Origin: Sediminibacterium sp.
Lineage (GTDB): Bacteria; Bacteroidota; Bacteroidia; Chitinophagales; Chitinophagaceae
Assembly (NCBI GenBank): GCA_007280515.1
Contig: QYPL01000003.1
Span: 1 to 64,000 of the forward strand
Direction of reading: 5' to 3'
DNA: 64,000 nucleotides
The translations under genes and the position numbers were made by a program. Shown one piece after another: positions 35,768-43,627 of the stretch; the first letter of the stretch is position 1, and each line of letters begins with the position of its first letter. The notes under the pieces were generated by a model. The model saw nothing but the letters and a program-made list of their open reading frames with translations, ran no database searches and had not been told where the DNA came from.

Positions 35768-35842
35768 CCTCTTATGATTTTAAAAAAGGAGAACCCGAAG
35801 GTTCTCCTTTTTATTTAGTTGCCTTGAAAAAATCATAAGAGG
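35768..35842. repeat. Inverted pair of the CTCTTATGATTTT box around a terminator
   Basis: CCTCTTATGATTTT at 35768-35781 and its exact reverse complement at 35829-35842 flank the terminator hairpin. Each copy is in sense orientation relative to the gene whose 3' end it follows: lysS on the plus strand, the M20 gene on the minus strand. The minus-strand copy extends to an 18-bp identity (35824-35841) with the copy after tsf at 50868-50885. Confidence 0.75.
35782..35812. terminator. Strong rho-independent terminator shared by lysS and the M20 gene
   Basis: Perfect 13-bp stem AAAAAGGAGAACC (35783-35795) with GGTTCTCCTTTTT (35800-35812) and a CGAA tetraloop. A-rich and T-rich flanks make it functional in both directions between convergent genes. 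Confidence 0.85.
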
Positions 35843-35856
35843 TTAAAGTAAAAGAA

Positions 35857-35876
35857 GCGTAAATTTTTTATTACGC
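35857..35876 (-). terminator. Hairpin after the M20 amidohydrolase gene
   Basis: On the minus strand GCGTAA pairs with TTACGC, followed by TTCTTTTACTTT. It starts 13 bp past the stop codon and precedes the conserved box on that strand. Confidence 0.5.
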
Positions 35877-35888
35877 ATCTTTTACTAA

Positions 35889-37352
35889 CTAGTCTCTATA
35901 ATTCAAAGCTGGTTTACGGTCGCCAAGTATTGCTTTATAATTATAGTTACCCTTTGCTTTATTAAATTCTTCGGTAGCCGTTTTAATAATATTCGCATTA
36001 CTGAATAAATCAATTGCGGTAAGTGCCATTGTTTTACTGGCTACTAGCATTCCTTTTGTACCAATCTCTGTTCCACCACAAGCCACCGCTTGCCAACTAT
36101 GTGCAGGTGTTCCAGGTATCCAAGTAGCAGCGCTTAAACCTACAGTGGGCAAGGCATAGCTCACATCACCTACATCTGTTGAACCATCACCTGCATCAGG
36201 AATTATTTTTAAAGGTCTAATAGTTGCCGCTTCTTCCATAGGGGGTGCTTGACTAAAAAAACTTGTTTGTAATTTTTTACCAAATGCTTTTTCTTCTTCT
36301 GTATAAGTAACGCCTCCTACTTTTTCTAAGTTAGCTTGCATGACTTCTGCTAAAGTTCTGTTTAATAATAAATCATGGGTACCCCCAATAATTTCATACT
36401 TCATTGTAGTACCTGTTCCAATGGCACCACCTTCAGCAGCTTTAACTACTCTATCAAAAATGTCCATCACCTCTTTGCGTTTTGGATGACGTACATAATA
36501 ATAGGCTTCTGCAAAATCAGGCACTACATTGGGTGCCTTACCACCATTAGTGATGATATAATGTATTCTTGTTTCTTGTGGAACGTGTTCGCGCATCATA
36601 TTCACCATATTGTCCATCGCTTCTACTGCATCTAAAGAAGAACGACCTTGTTCAGGAGAAGCCGCTGCATGCGCCGATACACCATAGAATCTAAACTTTG
36701 CCGACTTATTTGCCAAGGCACTTGTCATGGTTACTTCATTAGCATTTCCTGGATGCCAATGTATCACGGCATCTACGCCATTAAATAAACCTGCACGTAC
36801 CATATATACTTTACCGCTTCCACCTTCTTCTGCAGGACAACCATATACTTTAATAGTTCCTTTTAGTTTTCCTGAAGCAATCAATTCTTTAATTGCAATA
36901 CCTGCACCTACCGATGCAGTGCCAAATAAATGATGACCACAACCATGGCCTGCATTTTTACCATCAATAGAATTTTTTTCTGGGCTAGCTGTTTGGGCTA
37001 AACCTGGAAGGGCATCATATTCTGCAAGAATCCCAATCACAGGAGAACCGCTACCATAAGTAGCTAAAAAGGCAGTAGGTATTTCAGCAACACCTGTTTC
37101 TACTGTAAAGCCTGCTGCTTTTAAATTTTGTACATGTAGGGCAGCACTTTTATTTTCTTTATAGCCTACTTCTGCATATTCCCAAATTTGCAAGGCTGTT
37201 TTTTTATCTGCTTCATAAGCACTATTCAAAGCTGCAAGTGCTGCTTCTTTATTCGCATTCACTTGTTGTGCAGCAGGGTCCAGTTTATTTTTCTTCTGCG
37301 CTATTACTTGTAAACTAAATAGCACGCATGCCAACATTAAAATTCTTTTCAT
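35889..37352 (-). CDS. Exported M20-family amidohydrolase (AbgB-like)
   Basis: A 487-residue metallohydrolase with an N-terminal signal peptide (MKRILMLACVLFSLQVIAQ). Metal-site motifs: ILAEYDALPGLAQ, GHGCGHHLFGTASVGAG, GCPAEEGGSGKVYM and, near the end, PGTPAHSW. The HGCGHH and PAEEGGSGK blocks resemble AbgB, a subunit of p-aminobenzoyl-glutamate hydrolase, and related aminoacyl hydrolases. It probably cleaves an N-acyl or dipeptide-like substrate in the periplasm; the substrate is unknown. No AbgA partner is adjacent. Monocistronic, convergent with lysS. Confidence 0.87.
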   Translation of the reverse strand: MKRILMLACVLFSLQVIAQKKNKLDPAAQQVNANKEAALAALNSAYEADKKTALQIWEYAEVGYKENKSAALHVQNLKAAGFTVETGVAEIPTAFLATYGSGSPVIGILAEYDALPGLAQTASPEKNSIDGKNAGHGCGHHLFGTASVGAGIAIKELIASGKLKGTIKVYGCPAEEGGSGKVYMVRAGLFNGVDAVIHWHPGNANEVTMTSALANKSAKFRFYGVSAHAAASPEQGRSSLDAVEAMDNMVNMMREHVPQETRIHYIITNGGKAPNVVPDFAEAYYYVRHPKRKEVMDIFDRVVKAAEGGAIGTGTTMKYEIIGGTHDLLLNRTLAEVMQANLEKVGGVTYTEEEKAFGKKLQTSFFSQAPPMEEAATIRPLKIIPDAGDGSTDVGDVSYALPTVGLSAATWIPGTPAHSWQAVACGGTEIGTKGMLVASKTMALTAIDLFSNANIIKTATEEFNKAKGNYNYKAILGDRKPALNYRD

Positions 37353-37393
37353 ACTTGTTTCTTTAAATTGAAATAAAAAATAATTTATAAATA

Positions 37394-38212
37394 TTATAAA
37401 AATAGGTCGTAAAATAATTTAGCACCCGGTACTACTGAATAATGTGCTAAGTCGGTGATGCCTTCTGCGGCTAGCACTTCTTCGTCAGTAAATAATTTTC
37501 CACTGTAGGCTAATTTTTCTTTACTTAAAATATAGAAGGCTGCATCTGCAATAATATCGGTGGTACGGCTCATATTGGCCAAGGCCTGTCCACCTAATAA
37601 ATTACGCACAGCTGCTGTATCAATAGTGGTTCTAGGCCATAAAGAATTACAAGCAATATTATCATCTTTAAATTCTTCTGCCCAGCCCAAGGTCATCATA
37701 CTCATATCGTATTTTGAAATGGTATAAGCTACATGTGGTCCTAACCATTTTGGAGCTAAATTAATAGGGGGCGATAAAGTTAAAATATGTGCATGATTCG
37801 ATTTTCTTAAATAAGGTAGCGCATGTTGAACCATTAAAAAAGTACCGCGTACATTAATGCTATGCATTAAATCAAATCGCTTACTAGGCGTGCTTGCGGT
37901 ATCTGTTAATTGAATAGCACTTGCATTATTAATAAGTATATCAATGCCTCCAAATTTTTCTACTGTCAATTTCACCGCAGTAGCAATTTGCGCTTCGTCT
38001 CTAATATCTACTTGAACGGCTAAAGCCTTTACCCCTAAGGCTTCTACTTCAGCAGCGGCTGTAAAAATAGTTCCTCCTAAGCGAGGGTCTTCTTCCACCG
38101 ATTTTGCAGCAATAACAATATTAGCGCCTGCTGCCGCTAGTTTTAAAGCCATTGCTTTTCCAATTCCTCTGCTGCCGCCTGTGATAAAAACGGTTTTTCC
38201 TTGTAATGACAT
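37394..38212 (-). CDS. Short-chain dehydrogenase, HSDL2-like
   Basis: A 272-residue SDR. Cofactor motif FITGGSRGIGKAMALKLAA, INNASAIQ (NNAG variant), and the catalytic YTISK in PHVAYTISKYDMSMM with SPPINLAPKWLG before it. The AAKSVEEDPRLGGTIFTA segment and the SPPxNL block are typical of the HSDL2/hydroxysteroid dehydrogenase-like group without its sterol-carrier domain. Probably oxidises or reduces a fatty acyl or steroid-like substrate. It follows gmk by 50 bp on the same strand. Confidence 0.85.
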   Translation of the reverse strand: MSLQGKTVFITGGSRGIGKAMALKLAAAGANIVIAAKSVEEDPRLGGTIFTAAAEVEALGVKALAVQVDIRDEAQIATAVKLTVEKFGGIDILINNASAIQLTDTASTPSKRFDLMHSINVRGTFLMVQHALPYLRKSNHAHILTLSPPINLAPKWLGPHVAYTISKYDMSMMTLGWAEEFKDDNIACNSLWPRTTIDTAAVRNLLGGQALANMSRTTDIIADAAFYILSKEKLAYSGKLFTDEEVLAAEGITDLAHYSVVPGAKLFYDLFL

Positions 38213-38262
38213 ATTTATTTATTTATTAGTTTAAAACAAAATTTAATAAGTACTATCGAAAT

Positions 38263-38838
38263 TTATTTTTGTAAAAAAGTAGTAATTAGTTTTTCAGTTT
38301 CGCTACAAGCTAAGGCTAAATCACTGTTTTGTATGATGGCGTTAAACTGGTTACTAAAACTTATTTCATAAGCTGCTTTATCTAATCGCACTTGTAAACT
38401 CTCCGTTGTCTCTGTTTTTCTATTTTCCAAGCGCTCTTTTAAAATTTCAATAGAGGGAGGCATAATAAAAATAGATAAACAATTAGCGCCTATTTGTTTT
38501 TGAACGCTAATGGCACCTTTGACATCAATATCTAAAACAGGAGTTTTCCCTAAATTCCAAATACGGGTTAACTCCGATTGTAAAGTACCATAATAAACCC
38601 CTTCATATACCATTTCGTATTCTAAAAAATTGTTTTGATGGATATGCCCTTCAAATGTAGCCAAAGAGATAAAATGATATTCAACCCCCTGTTTTTCATT
38701 GCCCCTTGGCGCTCTTGTGGTGGCCGACACCGAAAAGGATAATAGCGGCATTTGCTTTAATAAATAAGCCGCGATGGATGTTTTTCCTGCGCCCGAAGGA
38801 GCGGTTAAAATAATGACTTTATGGAGGGCTTCAGACAT
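38263..38838 (-). CDS. gmk: Guanylate kinase
   Basis: A 191-residue cytosolic kinase phosphorylating GMP to GDP. P-loop LTAPSGAGKTSIAAYLL at the N-terminus, then FSVSATTRAPRGNEKQGVEYHF (GMP binding), LEYEMVYEGVYYGTL, VLDIDVKGA and LKERLENRKTET. Divergent from the S10 peptidase gene. It may be followed in the same transcript by the HSDL2-like gene. Confidence 0.95.
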   Translation of the reverse strand: MSEALHKVIILTAPSGAGKTSIAAYLLKQMPLLSFSVSATTRAPRGNEKQGVEYHFISLATFEGHIHQNNFLEYEMVYEGVYYGTLQSELTRIWNLGKTPVLDIDVKGAISVQKQIGANCLSIFIMPPSIEILKERLENRKTETTESLQVRLDKAAYEISFSNQFNAIIQNSDLALACSETEKLITTFLQK

Positions 38839-38985
38839 CCTTTGAGGTTTAAGCGGTGTAGTTTTTCTTCGCTCTAAATTACATAAATACTACCTAAATA
38901 AATAATTATACTGGGGGCTAGTAAAAATCTAATTATTATGTATATTTAGCAGTAGAAAAAATTAATTCTAACTAATAATAGCCTT

Positions 38986-40524
38986 ATGCAAAAACAATTA
39001 TTTACGTATTTATTAGTGCTACTAGCTTTTTTAGCGCAAGCACAAAAGCCTGCCGAGGTGCCAGCGGCTAAACCTGCCACTAAATTGGAAGATAAAAACC
39101 CAAGTTTTAAAAGAGAACTTTCTTTAGAAGCTAAAACTGAAAATAAGGGGGAAGTAACTATTAAAGGACAAAAAGTGCCTTATAAAGTAACAGCAAGTAC
39201 GCAACCGGTATGGGATGAAGAAGGGAAAGCCGTTGCAGGCTTATTTTATGTGTACTATGAGCGCACCGATGTAACCAATAAAGAAACAAGACCCTTGGTT
39301 ATTTCATTCAATGGTGGACCAGGTACCGCCAGTGTTTGGATGCACTTGGGATATACAGGGCCTAAAAAATTAAAAATAGATGATGAAGGATATCCCATTC
39401 AACCCTATGGATTTGAAGAAAATCCACAGTCATTATTAGATGTAGCAGATATTGTTTATGTAGACCCAGTGAACACAGGCTTTTCAAGAATTTTAGAAAA
39501 GGCAACTCCAGGATCAAAATTTTTTGGTGTAAACGCAGACATTAAATATTTAGCAGACTGGATTAATACATTTGTTGGAAGACAAAAAAGATGGGCTTCT
39601 CCTAAATTTTTAATTGGAGAAAGTTATGGCACTAATCGTGTGTCTGGATTGTCATTGGAATTACAGAACAGACACTGGATGTTTTTAAATGGAGTTATAT
39701 TGGTTTCACCAACCGATCTTGGATTAAAGCGTGATGCAGTATCAAGTGCCGCATTGCGTATTCCTTATATGGCAGCAACTGCATGGCATCATAAAAAATT
39801 AAATACAGTATATCAGTCTAAGGAATTAGAAAAATATTTACCAGAAGTAGAAGCATTTGCAATCAACGAACTCATGCCTGCATTAGCACAAGGTGGGGCA
39901 TTGGCAGCAGAAAAGCGCAAAGCGATAGTGAAAAAAATTGCTGGCTATATAGGTTTAAATGAAACAGTAGTAGCAGAACAAAATATGGAAGTGCCATTTG
40001 ATTATTTCTGGAAAGAGTTATTGCGTGATCAAGGTAAAACAGTTGGAAGATTGGATTCAAGATACATTGGTATAGATAAAAAGAATGCAGGACAAAGACC
40101 AGATTACAATGCAGAGTTGTTGTCATGGGAGCATTCGTTCACACCAGCAATCAATATGTATTTAAGAGATGAGCTAGGCTATAAGACAGATTTGAATTAT
40201 TATATTTTTGGTCCAGTAGGGCCATGGGATAACAGCAATAACAATACAGGAGATGACTTACGTCAAGCGATGATGGAAAATCCGTATTTAAATTTATTGG
40301 TGCAATCGGGTTATTACGATGGTGCTTGTGATTATTTCAATGCAAAATATAATATGTGGCAAATGGATCCTGCTGGAAAAATTCAAGACAGAATGTTTTG
40401 GGAAGGATACCGCAGTGGTCATATGATGTACTTGCGTAAAGAAGATTTAGCGACTAGCAATGATCACCTTAGAGCCTTTATTAAAAAGAGCATACCCAAA
40501 CTTGGCACACCTGCCAAGTTCTAA
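38986..40524 (+). CDS. Exported S10-family serine carboxypeptidase
   Basis: A 512-residue secreted hydrolase with an N-terminal signal peptide (MQKQLFTYLLVLLAFLAQAQ). The catalytic Ser is in IGESYGTNRVSG, the oxyanion region in SFNGGPGTASVWMHLGYTGP, the Asp in SGYYDGACDYFNA and the His in YRSGHMMYLR, all in the family order. It removes C-terminal residues from peptides in the periplasm or medium. The last codons contain a CTTGGC/GCCAAG hairpin (40500-40517), and the gene ends only 3 bp before the convergent murA stop. A near-consensus TATATTTA promoter lies at 38941-38948. Confidence 0.92.
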   Translation: MQKQLFTYLLVLLAFLAQAQKPAEVPAAKPATKLEDKNPSFKRELSLEAKTENKGEVTIKGQKVPYKVTASTQPVWDEEGKAVAGLFYVYYERTDVTNKETRPLVISFNGGPGTASVWMHLGYTGPKKLKIDDEGYPIQPYGFEENPQSLLDVADIVYVDPVNTGFSRILEKATPGSKFFGVNADIKYLADWINTFVGRQKRWASPKFLIGESYGTNRVSGLSLELQNRHWMFLNGVILVSPTDLGLKRDAVSSAALRIPYMAATAWHHKKLNTVYQSKELEKYLPEVEAFAINELMPALAQGGALAAEKRKAIVKKIAGYIGLNETVVAEQNMEVPFDYFWKELLRDQGKTVGRLDSRYIGIDKKNAGQRPDYNAELLSWEHSFTPAINMYLRDELGYKTDLNYYIFGPVGPWDNSNNNTGDDLRQAMMENPYLNLLVQSGYYDGACDYFNAKYNMWQMDPAGKIQDRMFWEGYRSGHMMYLRKEDLATSNDHLRAFIKKSIPKLGTPAKF

Positions 40525-40527
40525 AAA

Positions 40528-41832
40528 TTAGATTCTTTGTATTTGCGCGCCTAGTGCTTGCAATCGGGTATCAATATTTTGATAGCCTCTGTCTATTTGT
40601 TCAATATTTTGAATCGTGCTTTTTCCTTCTGCACTTAGTGCTGCAATCAGTAAGGCTTGTCCAGCGCGAATATCAGGGCTACTCATGGTTATACCACGCA
40701 GTGGATATTTACGCGCCAATCCAATGACGGTGGCACGGTGTGGGTCACACAAAATAATTTGCGCCCCCATATCAATTAATTTATCTGTAAAAAACAAACG
40801 GCTCTCAAACATTTTTTGATGAATCAGTACACTACCTCTTGCTTGAATGGCAGTGACTAAGACAATACTTAATAAATCGGGTGTAAAGCCTGGCCATGGG
40901 TTATCATAAATAGTTAAGATACCACCATCCATAAAGGTTTGTATCTCATAAATATCTTGAGCCGGGATATAAATATCATCTCCTTTTATAGTAAAATCAA
41001 TGCCTAGTAAACGAAATTTTTCTGGAATAATACCTAAGTGCGCTACCCCTGCATTTTTAATAGTGATTTCACTTTTGGTCATGGCAGCCAGTCCAATGAA
41101 TGAACCAATCTCAATCATGTCTGGTAAAATACGGTGCGATGCAGTGCTTAATTTTGTTACGCCTTCGATGCATAATAAATTACTACCCATACCTGTAATT
41201 TTTGCACCCATATTATTTAATAGTAAGCAAAGCTGTTGTATATAAGGCTCACAAGCTGCATTGTAAATACTAGTCACGCCTTCAGCAAGCACAGCCGCCA
41301 TTAGAATATTGGCTGTTCCTGTAACGGAAGGCTCTTCTAATAACATATAAGTTCCTACAAGTTTATCTGCGCTTAAAGTAAAGCAGGCTAGCTTTTCATC
41401 ATAAGCATACTTGGCACCTAGTTTTTCAAATCCAATAATATGTGTATCTAATCTTCTTCTTCCAATTTTATCTCCACCTGGTTTAGGTAAATAAGCTTTT
41501 TTAAATCTAGCTAAAATAGGACCTGCCAACATCACGCTACCGCGCAGTCTTCCACTCTTTGTTTTAAAATCATCTGAGGCTAAATAACTAGGATCAATTT
41601 TATCTGCTTGAAAACGGTATTCACCTTCCTTTAATTTCTCCACACTTACGCCCATTGCCTCTAATAACTCTATTAGTAAATTGACATCAACAATATCTGG
41701 AATATTGGAAATGGTAATAGGCTCTGCTGATAAAACTACTGCTGATAAAATTTGTAATGCTTCGTTTTTCGCACCTTGGGGTGTAATATTTCCTTTAAGT
41801 GCTTTTCCTCCTATGACTTCGAATGAACTCAT
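40528..41832 (-). CDS. murA: UDP-N-acetylglucosamine 1-carboxyvinyltransferase with Asp at the fosfomycin site
   Basis: A 434-residue enzyme of the first committed step of peptidoglycan synthesis (enolpyruvyl transfer to UDP-GlcNAc). Lys22-Asn23 (GAKNEAL) bind substrate. The loop that carries the reactive Cys115 in E. coli (PGGC) reads LPKPGGDKIGRRRLD here, with Asp121. Cys-to-Asp at this place is known from Mycobacterium and Chlamydia MurA, stays active and gives intrinsic fosfomycin resistance. It lies 5 bp downstream of the DUF4290 gene and is presumably co-transcribed. All other MurA blocks look intact. Confidence 0.95.
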   Translation of the reverse strand: MSSFEVIGGKALKGNITPQGAKNEALQILSAVVLSAEPITISNIPDIVDVNLLIELLEAMGVSVEKLKEGEYRFQADKIDPSYLASDDFKTKSGRLRGSVMLAGPILARFKKAYLPKPGGDKIGRRRLDTHIIGFEKLGAKYAYDEKLACFTLSADKLVGTYMLLEEPSVTGTANILMAAVLAEGVTSIYNAACEPYIQQLCLLLNNMGAKITGMGSNLLCIEGVTKLSTASHRILPDMIEIGSFIGLAAMTKSEITIKNAGVAHLGIIPEKFRLLGIDFTIKGDDIYIPAQDIYEIQTFMDGGILTIYDNPWPGFTPDLLSIVLVTAIQARGSVLIHQKMFESRLFFTDKLIDMGAQIILCDPHRATVIGLARKYPLRGITMSSPDIRAGQALLIAALSAEGKSTIQNIEQIDRGYQNIDTRLQALGAQIQRI

Positions 41833-41837
41833 TTGAA

Positions 41838-42527
41838 TTAAAAACGTTTTTTAAAATTGCGGTTATTGTTGTTGCGTCCGGCGCCACCACCGCCTGGTCC
41901 GCTTGGTCCGCGCCCACCTCTATTATTATTACGATTGCCCTGCCAACGACCCGCAGCTGGACGGTACTCATCTCTTTCAAAATTTTGATTGCGATGTTTG
42001 ATATAAGGTGTATTGCTAAATTCAAGTTCACCACCGGTAATGGCGTTTAACTCTCCTCTAATGGTATCATCTTGTACTAATTCTTTATGCCAGTTACTAT
42101 AAGCTAGTTTCATGTAATGTGCAATAGCATGCGCAAAACCAGCTTTTTTCTCTTGGTCTTGTTCCGCCATCGCTTTATCAATGACCAATTCTAGGTTTTT
42201 ACCTAAATGGGCATATTTAATTTTACGCTTAGGATAAGGAATAGGATCGGGCTTCTGCTTATAGGTTTCCTTAGTAGGAATAGGATAAGGGCTGTCCACG
42301 TCTAATTGGAAATTGCTCATAAAAAACAGGTGATCCCATAATTTATGCTTGTAGTCTTCTACATTCTTTAGCTGAGGGGTCAAAAAGCCCATTAGTTCAA
42401 TCACTACCTGAGCCTGCTCCTGTCTTTTGGCAGGATCTTCAATGGTCATCAAATGATCCACCATCTTCTGCACGTGACGTCCGTACTCTTTCATCCCCAT
42501 TAAGCTTCTTGCTGTATTGTATTCCAT
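41838..42527 (-). CDS. DUF4290 protein with Arg/Gly/Asn-rich tail
   Basis: A 229-residue protein from ATG 42527 (MEYNTARSLMGMKEYGRHVQ); a longer reading would run through the promoter at 42550-42557. Residues 1-180 are the DUF4290 domain, helical and conserved in Bacteroidota (RQEQAQVVIELMGFLTPQ, YKHKLWDHLFFMSNF). Residues 186-229 are low-complexity with several RGG/RG and poly-Asn steps (GRWQGNRNNNRGGRG, AGRNNNNRNFKKRF), a composition typical of RNA-binding disordered tails. Function is unknown. murA follows after 5 bp, which suggests a growth or envelope connection. Confidence 0.85.
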   Translation of the reverse strand: MEYNTARSLMGMKEYGRHVQKMVDHLMTIEDPAKRQEQAQVVIELMGFLTPQLKNVEDYKHKLWDHLFFMSNFQLDVDSPYPIPTKETYKQKPDPIPYPKRKIKYAHLGKNLELVIDKAMAEQDQEKKAGFAHAIAHYMKLAYSNWHKELVQDDTIRGELNAITGGELEFSNTPYIKHRNQNFERDEYRPAAGRWQGNRNNNRGGRGPSGPGGGGAGRNNNNRNFKKRF

Positions 42528-42549
42528 GTATTTATTACTTCTCGAGTAA

Positions 42550-42557
42550 CAAATGTA
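42550..42557 (-). promoter_or_regulatory. -7 promoter element for the DUF4290-murA operon
   Basis: Minus-strand TACATTTG, an exact TAnnTTTG match, 22 bp upstream of ATG 42527. It faces away from the pheS element only 12 bp further on. Confidence 0.55.
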
Positions 42558-42568
42558 AGGATTTATTT

Positions 42569-42576
42569 TATCTTCG
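42569..42576 (+). promoter_or_regulatory. -7 promoter element of pheS, predicting a leaderless mRNA
   Basis: TATCTTCG followed by TACC and then ATG 42581. The octamer and the 4-nt distance are identical to those of pcrA on the other strand at 11748-11760. Confidence 0.5.
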
Positions 42577-42580
42577 TACC

Positions 42581-43618
42581 ATGGAGCCACTGATACAACA
42601 AATTGAAACCATCACTCAAGAAATCCAAAATACGGTCGCTACCACCAGCGCCGAGGTGGAAGCCTTCCGAATTAAATACTTGGGAACCAAAGGTTTGGTA
42701 AAAAATATGATGGGGGAGATGAAATCGGTGCCTAATGAACAGAAAAAGGAATTCGGACAAATCCTAAATGCTTTCAAGGTAGCAGCGGAAGAAAAACTAG
42801 AAGCCTTGGTGGCTGCATTAGGAGATACGACTACATTAGACTCCAAAATTGATACCAGTTTACCGGGTGATGAATTTACAGTGGGTACAAGACATCCTTT
42901 AAATTTAGTACGCAATCAAATGGTTTCTATTTTTAAAACATTAGGATTCGCGGTGGCAGAAGGGCCAGAGATAGAAGATGATTGGCATAATTTTGGTGCG
43001 ATGAATTTACCAGCTGATCATCCAGCGCGTGATATGCAGGATACTTTTTATGTACAAGAAGCCACTGATGAAAATGCGGCATGGTTATTAAGAACACATA
43101 CTTCTAGTGTACAAGCACGTGTCATGGAAACACAGAAACCACCTATTCGTGTTGTATGTCCGGGGCGTGTGTATCGCAATGAAACTATTTCAGCAAGAGC
43201 ACATTGTTTTTTCCATCAAGTAGAAGGTTTATACATTGATGAAAATGTAAGCTTTGCAGATTTAAAACAAACACTTTATTTTTTCGTACAAGAAATGTTT
43301 GGCAAAGAGGTGAAATTAAGGTTCCGCCCTAGTTATTTTCCTTTTACAGAACCTAGTGCGGAAATGGATATTAGCTGTCAAATATGCAGCGGTAAAGGAT
43401 GTAATATTTGTAAACATACAGGATGGGTAGAAATTTTAGGAAGTGGTATGGTGCATCCGAATGTGTTAAAAAACTTTGACATTGATCCTGAAAAGTATAC
43501 TGGCTTTGCTTTTGGTATGGGCGTTGAAAGAATTGCGCAATTAAAATACCAAGTAAACGATTTACGTTTATACTCTCAAAACGACTTGCGCTTTTTGCAA
43601 CAGTTCAAGAGTGTCTGA
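42581..43618 (+). CDS. pheS: Phenylalanyl-tRNA synthetase alpha subunit
   Basis: A 345-residue class II synthetase subunit. An N-terminal coiled coil (about 1-95) is followed by the catalytic core with GTRHPLNLVRNQMVSIFKTL, motif 2 near RVVCPGRVYRNETISARAH, FHQVEGLYID, RFRPSYFPFTEPSAEMD and motif 3 FAFGMGVERIAQLKY. It pairs with PheT, which is not in the window. ATG 42581 is chosen over an upstream in-frame start because the latter would contain the promoter and overlap the divergent DUF4290 gene. recO follows 9 bp downstream. Confidence 0.95.
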   Translation: MEPLIQQIETITQEIQNTVATTSAEVEAFRIKYLGTKGLVKNMMGEMKSVPNEQKKEFGQILNAFKVAAEEKLEALVAALGDTTTLDSKIDTSLPGDEFTVGTRHPLNLVRNQMVSIFKTLGFAVAEGPEIEDDWHNFGAMNLPADHPARDMQDTFYVQEATDENAAWLLRTHTSSVQARVMETQKPPIRVVCPGRVYRNETISARAHCFFHQVEGLYIDENVSFADLKQTLYFFVQEMFGKEVKLRFRPSYFPFTEPSAEMDISCQICSGKGCNICKHTGWVEILGSGMVHPNVLKNFDIDPEKYTGFAFGMGVERIAQLKYQVNDLRLYSQNDLRFLQQFKSV

Positions 43619-43627
43619 TAAATAATT

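Noticed and set aside
42528..42590. N-terminal extension of the DUF4290 protein
   Set aside because: It would cross the TACATTTG promoter and the pheS start; the conserved domain begins at MEYNTARSLMG.
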